Shown here: in pieces, positions 53,629-60,940 of the stretch
Layout: each line of letters starts with the position of its first letter
How positions within the stretch are numbered: position 1 is the stretch's first letter
Assembly (NCBI GenBank): GCA_052143535.1
Contig: JBKQSS010000053.1
Coordinates: 1-64,000 of the forward strand
Length of the DNA: 64,000 nucleotides
Direction: 5' to 3'
DNA from: JADGRA01 sp052143535
Lineage (GTDB): Bacteria; Myxococcota; Myxococcia; Myxococcales; Myxococcaceae
The notes under the pieces: model-generated
The model's input: only the letters and a program-made list of their open reading frames with translations
The model's database searches: none
What the model was told of the DNA's origin: nothing
Program-made: the position numbers and the translations under genes

Positions 53629-54567
53629 ATGGAAGCCGTCGTCTCCAAGAGTCCAAGCGTCTGTGGCGACTGCCGGGGCAAGGGCTACTGCCTGTCGAGC
53701 CACGCGGACCGGGCGCTGGCCCGCGTCTGTAGCTGCATGGCAGCCTGTGCCCACTGCGGCGGACAAGGCTACGTCCTGTCCGTCCAGGAAGAGACTTTCA
53801 GCCAGAAAGTGGGCCCGCGACGCTACGAGGCGGTGGCGCCCTGCATCTGCCGCGTGCTGCGCAGCCGGGTCGAGCGCTTCAACCAGGCGGGCATTCCGGG
53901 GGTGCTGGCGCGCGCCGGCTTCGACAACTACCTGCCCTTTCACGAGGCGCACGACGCCGCCAAGCAGGCGGCGACGCGCTTCGCCTTTGGCTTCCGTCGC
54001 GGTGCCGCGGGCCGAGGCTTCATCATCAGTGGCCCGGTGGGCAGCGGCAAGACGCACCTGCTCACTGCCGCGCTGGCCCACCTGGTGCTGGAAGTCGGCG
54101 TCCAGGCCCGCTACTTGGAAATTTCTCTCCTCTTTGCCGACATCCGCCGCGGCTTTCAGGAGGGCAAGAGCGGCGGGGAAATTATTGGGCCCCTCTCCGA
54201 GGTGGACGTCCTGGCCATCGACGAGCTGGGCCGCGGCCGGGGTAGCCCCTTCGAGATGGAGACGCTCGACGAGCTCATCGCCCGCCGCTACAACGCCGGA
54301 CGCACCACTCTCTTCGCCACCAACTACTCGCTTTCGCCCGAGCGCAAGGCCCGCCCCCACGTGCGCAGCGGCTACCGCTCCACCACCGAGGAGGCGGCGC
54401 AGCCCCGGGACACAGAGCTATTGCGCGACCGCGTCGGCGAGCGCATCTACAGCCGGCTGTGCGAGATGTGTGAATTCGTCAGCCTCCCGCCGGAGACGCC
54501 GGACCACCGCCGGACGCGCCAGGAGCTGCACCCGCGCTCGAATAAGCCCCGCGCCCTCGGCCACTGA
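53629..54567 (+). CDS. DnaC/DnaI/IstB-like ATPase with N-terminal zinc region
   Basis: A 312-residue AAA+ ATPase. Walker A is GPVGSGKTH (about residues 135-143), Walker B is VLAIDELG (about 194-201), and a sensor-like TLFATNYS follows, as in replicative helicase loaders and IstB. The N-terminus carries a DnaJ-like set of cysteines: CGDCRGKGYC (12-21), C34, C36, C40, C43 and C72/C74. The Bacillus loader DnaI also has an N-terminal zinc-binding domain, so a role in loading DnaB-type helicase is plausible. No transposase is nearby, which argues against IstB. Confidence 0.7.
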   Translation: MEAVVSKSPSVCGDCRGKGYCLSSHADRALARVCSCMAACAHCGGQGYVLSVQEETFSQKVGPRRYEAVAPCICRVLRSRVERFNQAGIPGVLARAGFDNYLPFHEAHDAAKQAATRFAFGFRRGAAGRGFIISGPVGSGKTHLLTAALAHLVLEVGVQARYLEISLLFADIRRGFQEGKSGGEIIGPLSEVDVLAIDELGRGRGSPFEMETLDELIARRYNAGRTTLFATNYSLSPERKARPHVRSGYRSTTEEAAQPRDTELLRDRVGERIYSRLCEMCEFVSLPPETPDHRRTRQELHPRSNKPRALGH

Positions 54568-54576
54568 AACAGCGCG

Positions 54577-55776
54577 TCACTCTTTCGCAGGACTGTCCGC
54601 CGTCAGCCGGTGCAGGGCGCGGGTCAGGGGCCCGAGCTGCTCGAGCGGCACCAACAGCGTCACCTGCAGCGGCCCGGTGTGCATGGCGTGGACGGCCACC
54701 CCCAAGCCAGCCGCCGTGCAGAGGGTGTCCGCCAAAAGCTGCGGGCGACTGCCCACCCCCGCCCCCACCACCGTCACCGTCCCCAACCCGCGCACCTCCC
54801 GCACCGCGGCACCGAAGGCCTGCTCCAGCGCGGCGCGCAGTGCGTCCGGGCCGTGGACGTCCAGGAGGGGAATGGCCAGCAGCACGTCCGCCGGAGGCCC
54901 GGCTCCGCCCTGCCCCAGGACGAGTCGGGTGCGCACCTGGGCATCGGCCAAAAAGCCAAGCAGCCGGCCGAGGGCGCCGGTGCGCACCGACAGCACCAGG
55001 AGGTCCACCTCCGAGGCCACCGCCGTCACCGGGGGCTGGCCGGAGGGGAGGCCTTCGACGCGCGTCCCCCTCCCCGGGGCATGGGCGTGCAGCGCGTGCA
55101 GCACAATGCCATTGGCCTTCGCCCACTCCACCGCCTGGGCGTTGAGGACCCGGGCCCCGGCCGAGGCGAGCTCCTGCATCTGGTCGTAGCCCACCGCCTC
55201 CAGCTGACGCGCCTCGGGCACCACCCGCGGGTCGGCGGAGAAGACGCCGTCCACGTCGGAGAAAATTTCGCACGCCTCGGCCGACAGCGCCGCGGCCAGG
55301 GCCACCGCGGTGGTGTCCGTGCCGCCTCGGCCAAGCGTCGTCACCTCGCGCTTGCGGGACACCCCTTGGTAGCCGGCCACAATGACGACTTTGTCCTGCC
55401 CCAACTCCTCGAGGATGCGCACCGGGCGCACCTCGAGAATGCGGGCCGAGGCATGGGACTCGTCGGTGATGATGCCGCTTTGGCTCCCGGTAAAGCTGAT
55501 GGCCGGAACGCCCAGCTCCTGTAGCGCCATGGACAGGAGCGCCACGCTGATGCGCTCGCCGGCGGTGAGCAGCATGTCCAGCTCGCGCCGCGGGGGGTCC
55601 GCCGACACTGTCTTGGCCAGCCCCAAAAGCTCGTCGGTGGTGTCTCCCATGGCCGACACCACCACCACCAGCTGGTGGCCCTCGGCCCGCCTGCGTCGCA
55701 CCCGCTCCGCCACCAGGCGGATGCGGGTGACGTCCGCCACCGAGGAGCCACCGTACTTCTGGACGATGATGGGCAT
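54577..55776 (-). CDS. lysC: Aspartate kinase
   Basis: Phosphorylates L-aspartate, the first step toward lysine, threonine, methionine and diaminopimelate. A 399-residue monofunctional enzyme: KYGGSSVADVTRIRLVA at the start, VVVSAMGDTTDELL, FTGSQSGIITDE, and GRGGTDTTAVALAAAL. The C-terminal half holds two ACT-like regulatory domains, so feedback inhibition is likely. The ATG at 55776 begins MPIIVQKYGG. The frame is open far upstream over the ABC operon, but that is antisense. It converges on the ATPase gene with 9 bp between. Confidence 0.95.
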   Translation of the reverse strand: MPIIVQKYGGSSVADVTRIRLVAERVRRRRAEGHQLVVVVSAMGDTTDELLGLAKTVSADPPRRELDMLLTAGERISVALLSMALQELGVPAISFTGSQSGIITDESHASARILEVRPVRILEELGQDKVVIVAGYQGVSRKREVTTLGRGGTDTTAVALAAALSAEACEIFSDVDGVFSADPRVVPEARQLEAVGYDQMQELASAGARVLNAQAVEWAKANGIVLHALHAHAPGRGTRVEGLPSGQPPVTAVASEVDLLVLSVRTGALGRLLGFLADAQVRTRLVLGQGGAGPPADVLLAIPLLDVHGPDALRAALEQAFGAAVREVRGLGTVTVVGAGVGSRPQLLADTLCTAAGLGVAVHAMHTGPLQVTLLVPLEQLGPLTRALHRLTADSPAKE

Positions 55777-55935
55777 GGGCGTGGCCGCTGCAGTTTGCGG
55801 GCCTTTAGCATGGCGCGGCGGGAAGACGAGTCTGCTCGGGGCTGTTGACACAGCCTGAGGCACGGCTATGACAGCCGGCCGCGAAAGCGGGGCCCCCCGG
55901 CTTTGGGGCGCCTTCCAGGAGGCCGGAGTCCACCC

Positions 55936-56661
55936 ATGGCGATGATTGAGGTGAGCCACCTCACCAAGCGCTACCGCGACCGCGTCGCGGTGGATGACCT
56001 CAGCTTCAACGTCGCCGAGGGCGAAATACTGGGCTTCCTCGGCCCCAACGGCGCCGGCAAAACCACCACCATGCGGGTGCTCACAGGCTTCCTCCCGGCT
56101 TCCTCCGGACTGGTGAAAGTCGCAGGCCACGACGTCTTCGAGGAGCCGCTGGAGGTGAAGCGCCAAATTGGCTACTTGCCGGAGACGCCGCCGTTGTACC
56201 CGGAGATGACGGTGCGCGCGTACTTGCGCTTCGTGGCCACGTTGAGGGGCGTTCGGCGCGGCCAGCTGGCCGCAGAGCTGGAGCGGGTTGGCCAGGCCAC
56301 CGGCATTTCCTCGGTGATGGGGCGCGTCATCCAAAACCTCTCCAAGGGCTTCCGGCAACGCGTCGGCATTGCCCAGGCCCTTTTGGGCTCGCCTGCCGTC
56401 CTCATCCTCGACGAGCCAACCGAAGGGCTCGACCCCATCCAGAGGGCCGAGGTGCGCGCCCTCATTAAAGGCCTCGGGGGCAAGCACACCGTCATCCTCT
56501 GCACCCACATTCTCCCGGAGGTGGTGATGACCTGCGAGAAAGTCCTGATTCTGCACCAGGGCCGGCTGGTGGCCTTCGACAGCTTGGCCGCCCTCGGCCA
56601 GCAAGCCGGCTCGGCCGAGTCGCTGGAGGAGACTTTCCTGCGCCTCACCCGCGCAGCCTGA
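55936..56661 (+). CDS. ABC transporter ATP-binding protein (GldA-like)
   Basis: A 241-residue ATPase: Walker A GPNGAGKTTT, a Q-loop near IGYLPETPPLYPEMT, signature NLSKGFRQRVGIAQ, and Walker B AVLILDEPTEGLDP, then a switch His in CTHILPEV. It is the energy subunit of a four-gene operon with the permease, GldG-like and DUF4340 genes. Similar sets are called GldAFG in Bacteroidetes gliding, but here the role is unknown. The ATG at 55936 (MAMIEVSHL) fits the family start. Confidence 0.92.
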   Translation: MAMIEVSHLTKRYRDRVAVDDLSFNVAEGEILGFLGPNGAGKTTTMRVLTGFLPASSGLVKVAGHDVFEEPLEVKRQIGYLPETPPLYPEMTVRAYLRFVATLRGVRRGQLAAELERVGQATGISSVMGRVIQNLSKGFRQRVGIAQALLGSPAVLILDEPTEGLDPIQRAEVRALIKGLGGKHTVILCTHILPEVVMTCEKVLILHQGRLVAFDSLAALGQQAGSAESLEETFLRLTRAA

Positions 56662-56669
56662 CACTCCCT

Positions 56670-57473
56670 ATGCGCAACGCACTCGCCATCGCCAAAAAAG
56701 AACTGAGCATCTACTTCACCACCCCTTGGGCCTACGTCGTTTTCACCGCGATGCTGGCCATCTCCTCCTTCTTCTTCGTCGCCCTCTTGCAGGACTTCCG
56801 CCAGGCGCACGCGTTGGCCCGGGCTTACGGCTGGGAGCGGCTCGGACCGGACTACGGAGCTTTCAAGAACCTCACCGACGGCGTGGTGGTGAACCTCTGG
56901 AACACCATCGCCGTCATCACCCTCTTCGTCGCGCCCTTCCTCACCATGCGGCTCTTCGCCGAGGAGCGCCGCAACCGGACGCTGGAGCTGTTGCTCACCC
57001 TTCCGGTGCGGCCACGGGAGATTGTGCTCGGCAAATTCCTGGGCGGGGTGGGCATCTCCAGCGCCGCCCTGGGCGTCACCATCGTCTACCCCCTCACCTT
57101 GGCCCTGTTCGGGGCGAGCGAGTCCGGGCAGACGCTGGAGTGGAGCACCGTGCTGCTTGGCTACGCCGGGCTCCTGTTGTGGGGCGCCACCTGCATCGCC
57201 ATCGGGATGTTCATCTCCGCTCTCACCGAGTCGCAGATGCTGGCGGCCATCCTCACCTTCGCCGTGGCGCTGGTGTGGTGGCTCCTGCAGGGAGTGGTGG
57301 CCGGGGCGGACGAGCCCTGGCGCTCCATCGGCTCGCACCTGGCCTTCAGCGTCGAGCTCTCGCCACTGCTGCGGGGGGTTTTGGACGTGAAGAGCCTGGT
57401 CTTCTTCTTCTCGGTCATCCTCTTCGCGCTGCTTCTCACCGACCGAGCGGTGGAAGCCCAGCGGTGGACTTAG
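56670..57473 (+). CDS. ABC-2-type permease (GldF-like)
   Basis: A 267-residue inner-membrane permease with about six hydrophobic segments. It starts NALAIAKKELSIYFTTPWAY, contains FLTMRLFAEERRNRTLELLL and PVRPREIVLGKFLG, as in ABC-2 permeases such as GldF. It starts 8 bp after the ATPase gene and stops 1 bp before the next start. Confidence 0.9.
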   Translation: MRNALAIAKKELSIYFTTPWAYVVFTAMLAISSFFFVALLQDFRQAHALARAYGWERLGPDYGAFKNLTDGVVVNLWNTIAVITLFVAPFLTMRLFAEERRNRTLELLLTLPVRPREIVLGKFLGGVGISSAALGVTIVYPLTLALFGASESGQTLEWSTVLLGYAGLLLWGATCIAIGMFISALTESQMLAAILTFAVALVWWLLQGVVAGADEPWRSIGSHLAFSVELSPLLRGVLDVKSLVFFFSVILFALLLTDRAVEAQRWT

Positions 57474-57474
57474 G

Positions 57475-59043
57475 ATGAATAAGGCAACCGTCGGAAAGGT
57501 GCTGGGCGCCCTGGGGCTGGTCTCGCTGCTCTCTGCGCCCTACACCTACTTCATCACCGGCTCCGGCCCCCTCACCGGCGTCAAGGCGTTGCTCGGGCTC
57601 GGGTTGATTGGCGCCTACTTCGCCACCAACCTCGGGCAGCTGAACCAGTTTGCCAGCCGGCGCTCCACCTTCTACGTCGCCTCCTCCGCGCTCTTGGCGC
57701 TCGGCGCGCTCCTGGCGCTGGGGGCGCTCAACTACATCGCCGCCAAGAAAAACAAGACGTGGGACCTCACCGCCAAAAAAGTCTTCACCCTCGCCCCGCA
57801 GACCCGCTCTGCCTTGCACGCGCTGAAGTCCCCGGTGACGGCCTTCGTCTTCCTTCCGCCCACCGACCCGGACTACAGCTACGTCGACCGCCTGTTGGCC
57901 CGCTACCATGCCGAGGCTCCGGAGAAATTCCTGGTGGTCTTCAAGGACCCGCGCAAGTCCCCGGACTTGGCGGCCAAGTACCAGCTGCGCGAGGGGCAAA
58001 CCACCATCGTCCTCAGCCGCGGCACCGACGCGCAGGAGCAGCACACCACCGTCTCAGTGGCGCCGCTGCAGGGGGTGAGCGAGCAGGACGTCACCAACGC
58101 GCTGCTCAAGCTCGACCAGGTGGGCCAGCGCCACGTCTATTTCCTCGCCGGCCATGGCGAGTGGTCCCTCGAGCCCTCCGCCGAGGGGGCCAGCCTCTCG
58201 GAGATGAGGAAGTCCCTCTTCCAGGAGGGCTACCTACCGCTCCCCTTGAATCTCCTCGGCACCACCGAGGTGCCCAAGGACGCGACGCTGCTCATCATCG
58301 CCGCCAGCCACAGCAAGCTGACCAAGCCCGAGCTCGACTGCTTGGCCGCCTATCTGGCCGAGGGCGGACGGATGCTGCTCTTCGTCGACGCGCTGCTCGA
58401 GCCCGGGCTCGACCCGCTGCTGGCCCCTTACGGGGTGCGGGTGGACCCGGGCATCGTGGCCGACGAGGAGTACGGGGTGGGCAGCCCCTTCATCGTCGCC
58501 ACCCACTTCTACGGGGAGCAGGAGATGGTGCGCGAGCTCTCCCGGCTGCAAGTCAACGTGGAGTTTCCCACCGCCCGCGGCTTCACCCTCTTCAAGGAGG
58601 GCGTGCTGAGCGGCGTCAAGGCCGAGCCGGTGGTGATGACGTCGAGCAGCGCCTGGGAGGAGCTGGACCCGGCCAACGCCCCCCACCGCTCGCCGGGCGA
58701 GCGCGCCGGCAGCATTCCCTTGGTGGTGGCGGTGACGCGGCCGGTGAGCGAGTCCAAGCAGCGTCGGACGCCGGAGACGCGGCTGGTGGCCTTCGGCGAC
58801 TCTGAAATATTGCTCGACCCCAACTGGCGCGACGAGCCCAACCGCAACCTGGTGATGAATGCTGTGGCCTGGGCGGCGGGGGAGCCGGAACAAATTACCA
58901 TTCGCGCCCCGGACCGGGACGTCTCCTCCTTGGACCTCGACACCCAACGGCTCGGCCGCATCCGCTTTCTGGCCACCGACTTTCTCCCGCTGGCGCTGTT
59001 GGGGGTGGGCCTGGCGGTGTGGTTGACGCGGCGCAACCAGTGA
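57475..59043 (+). CDS. GldG-like ABC-transporter auxiliary protein
   Basis: A 522-residue protein with two N-terminal membrane helices and one at the C-terminus (PLALLGVGLAVWLTRR). The periplasmic middle follows the Gldg/ABC auxiliary family: VFTLAPQTRSALHALKSPV, VVFKDPRKSPDLAAKYQL, VYFLAGHGEWSLEPSAEG and LLFVDALLEPGLDPLLAPYG. The following DUF4340 gene overlaps it by 4 bp (GTGA). Confidence 0.88.
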   Translation: MNKATVGKVLGALGLVSLLSAPYTYFITGSGPLTGVKALLGLGLIGAYFATNLGQLNQFASRRSTFYVASSALLALGALLALGALNYIAAKKNKTWDLTAKKVFTLAPQTRSALHALKSPVTAFVFLPPTDPDYSYVDRLLARYHAEAPEKFLVVFKDPRKSPDLAAKYQLREGQTTIVLSRGTDAQEQHTTVSVAPLQGVSEQDVTNALLKLDQVGQRHVYFLAGHGEWSLEPSAEGASLSEMRKSLFQEGYLPLPLNLLGTTEVPKDATLLIIAASHSKLTKPELDCLAAYLAEGGRMLLFVDALLEPGLDPLLAPYGVRVDPGIVADEEYGVGSPFIVATHFYGEQEMVRELSRLQVNVEFPTARGFTLFKEGVLSGVKAEPVVMTSSSAWEELDPANAPHRSPGERAGSIPLVVAVTRPVSESKQRRTPETRLVAFGDSEILLDPNWRDEPNRNLVMNAVAWAAGEPEQITIRAPDRDVSSLDLDTQRLGRIRFLATDFLPLALLGVGLAVWLTRRNQ

Positions 59044-60485
59044 GCGCTCGCAGTCGCAGCCTGCTCCTTGCGCTCGGGGCGGCCGCCTTGGCCCTGGCTC
59101 TGGGGCTGTACGCCTACTACGGAGTGCTGCGCAAAGAGGCGCGAGAGACGGCCGCCAAGGCGGCCAGCGAGACGCTGGTGGCACCGGTGGCGCAGCCCGA
59201 CGGCGGAAGTGCCCTTCTGCGCTACGACAAGCTGGTGCTAACCGCCCACTCTGAGACCTCGGAGCTGGGGCGGCTACCGGACGCGAGCTGGGTGCTCATC
59301 CGTCCCTTCCGCGCACGCGCCGACGCGCGCACCGCCGAGGACGTGGTGTCGACGCTGCAGGCGCTGAGGCTCAACCGCCCGGTGGACGAGCAGCCCAAAG
59401 AGGAGGACCTCCAGCGCTACGGCCTCAAGCCCCCGCGCTTCGTGGTCGCCGCCAGTGCCCAAGGCGCGCCCGCCCTGACGCTCTTCGGTGGGGTGGAGAA
59501 TTCCTTCGACGGCTCCCTCTATGTGCAGCGCGGCGGGGACGCCCGCGTCTATGCGGTGGAGGGGGCCACGCGCTCCGCGCTGGAGAAAAGCCCCGAGGAG
59601 CTGCGGGCCCGGGACGTGCTCGGCCCGCGGGACCTCGGGTTAGAGGCCATCCAGCTGAAAAGCGCCCGCCACGACTGGGCGGTGGCCCGGGAGCCAGAGC
59701 ACCCTTGGGCCTTCCAGAAGCCCCCCGGCCTCAGCGCCGACGGCGGGGCCGTCTCCCAATGGGTGGCCAGGCTGGCGCAGCAGCGGGCGGTGAAATTTCT
59801 GAGTGACTCGCCGGCCGAGCGCAAGCGCACCGGCGTGGAGACGCCGGCGGTGGACGCCACCTTCCGCCGCCTCAAGGAGACGGTGCGGGTGCGGCTCGCC
59901 GGGGGGCCCAAGGAGACGGACCCGGCCTATGTGCTGCGCGAGGACAGCTTTGGCGTCACCCTGGCCGAGCTCTCCGGCAGCGCGCTTTCTGCCCTGGACG
60001 TCCCCGCCGCCGAGCTCCGAGACCGCCGCCTCCTCAGCTTCGAGCCCTCTCAGGTGGAAACCATTCGCATTCTCCCGGGAGGCGGAAGCCCGCCCATTGT
60101 CCTGGTGCGGCAGCGCGCCGACGCCGGCGCCACGCCGAGCTGGCTGCTGGCCTCGGCCACGCCGCAGCCTGCCTCCACCGCCAAGGTGGGGACGCTTCTG
60201 TACACCCTGGCCGGCCTGCGGTGGCTCAGCGCGGACGAGGCACCGCCCAAGGACGCAGGGCTGAGTGGCCACGCCCGCTCCGTCTTCTTGGCGGACGGCG
60301 AGGGCAAGGTGGTGGCCAGCCTGGTGCTGGGGAAACCGGTCTCCGCCAAAGGGACGACGGTGTGGACGCGCACCAGCAGCGGCGAGGTGGTGCAAGTGGA
60401 GACAAGCCGCCTCAAGGCCCTGCCCACCCGGCCCGAGGAGGTGCTGGAGACGGGGCCTGCGCCGAGCGAGGACGCCTCGCACTAG
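59040..60485 (+). CDS. DUF4340 protein
   Basis: A 481-residue protein with an N-terminal membrane anchor (LLLALGAAALALALGLYAYY). The extracytoplasmic part has the DUF4340 pattern of short repeated units, including DDLQRYGLKPPR-like EDLQRYGLKPPRFVVAAS, LEKSPEELRARDVLGPRDL and DRRLLSFEPSQVETIRI. This domain is usually encoded directly after GldG-like genes. The start is the GTG at 59040 overlapping the previous stop. Confidence 0.85.
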   Translation: MSARSRSLLLALGAAALALALGLYAYYGVLRKEARETAAKAASETLVAPVAQPDGGSALLRYDKLVLTAHSETSELGRLPDASWVLIRPFRARADARTAEDVVSTLQALRLNRPVDEQPKEEDLQRYGLKPPRFVVAASAQGAPALTLFGGVENSFDGSLYVQRGGDARVYAVEGATRSALEKSPEELRARDVLGPRDLGLEAIQLKSARHDWAVAREPEHPWAFQKPPGLSADGGAVSQWVARLAQQRAVKFLSDSPAERKRTGVETPAVDATFRRLKETVRVRLAGGPKETDPAYVLREDSFGVTLAELSGSALSALDVPAAELRDRRLLSFEPSQVETIRILPGGGSPPIVLVRQRADAGATPSWLLASATPQPASTAKVGTLLYTLAGLRWLSADEAPPKDAGLSGHARSVFLADGEGKVVASLVLGKPVSAKGTTVWTRTSSGEVVQVETSRLKALPTRPEEVLETGPAPSEDASH

Positions 60486-60571
60486 GGCCTCCCCCCTCTG
60501 GCGGCCCTCCGCGTTGGGGGGGGGAGTCCGCGGCCGGGGACGTTGCCAAAACGCGTCAAGCAGCCCTCGCC

Positions 60572-60600
60572 TTGACAGCTAAGGTGCCGAGCCGTTATTC
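60572..60600 (+). promoter_or_regulatory. Promoter for rpoZ
   Basis: TTGACA at 60572-60577, a 17-nt spacer, and TTATTC at 60595-60600. It lies 56 nt before the rpoZ ATG and is the best sigma-70-like match in this part of the window. Confidence 0.65.
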
Positions 60601-60656
60601 GCCGCCCGGGCTTCCTGAGGGGGGCCGTCCGGCCCCCAAGCCCTTCGAGGAGTTTC

Positions 60657-60899
60657 ATGGCGCGCGTCACCGTCGAGGACTGTCTGCCGCTCGTGGACAA
60701 CCGCTTTGCCCTGGTGCTGCTGGGCGCCCGGCGGGCGCGCCAACTCATGGCCGGTGCCCGGCCCGTCCTGGACATCTCCAAGAATAAGCCGCCCGTCCTC
60801 GCCCTGCGCGAGGTGGCCACCGGCAAGGTGAAGTTTGACCGGGATGTGCGCGAGACGCTGTCCGGCAAGTACAACCCGCCCAAGACGCCAGCGCCCTAA
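60657..60899 (+). CDS. rpoZ: RNA polymerase omega subunit
   Basis: An 80-residue omega subunit that stabilises the beta-prime subunit. It begins MARVTVEDCLPLVDNRFALV and has LLGARRARQLMAGA and ALREVATGKV, the conserved helix pattern. The ATG follows GAGGAG at about 4 nt. It is single-gene, with its own promoter, and ends before a short hairpin. It is not linked to gmk or spoT here as in enterics. Confidence 0.95.
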   Translation: MARVTVEDCLPLVDNRFALVLLGARRARQLMAGARPVLDISKNKPPVLALREVATGKVKFDRDVRETLSGKYNPPKTPAP

Positions 60900-60906
60900 G
60901 CCCTCT

Positions 60907-60924
60907 AGGAGGCGAAGGCCTCCT
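60907..60924. terminator. Hairpin between rpoZ and the receiver-protein gene
   Basis: AGGAGGC, a 4-nt loop GAAG, then GCCTCCT: a perfect 7-bp stem in the 41-bp spacer between two convergent genes. No long T-run, so strength is uncertain; it could serve both strands. Confidence 0.5.
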
Positions 60925-60940
60925 CTTGAAACGGGGCCGC

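Noticed and set aside
53629..54567. IstB of an IS21-like element
   Set aside because: No istA transposase or terminal inverted repeats nearby, and the N-terminal cysteine-rich region is not typical of IstB.
55777..56664. Upstream extension of lysC to 695 codons
   Set aside because: The extension is antisense to the ABC ATPase gene, and aspartate kinase starts cleanly at MPIIVQKYGG (55776).
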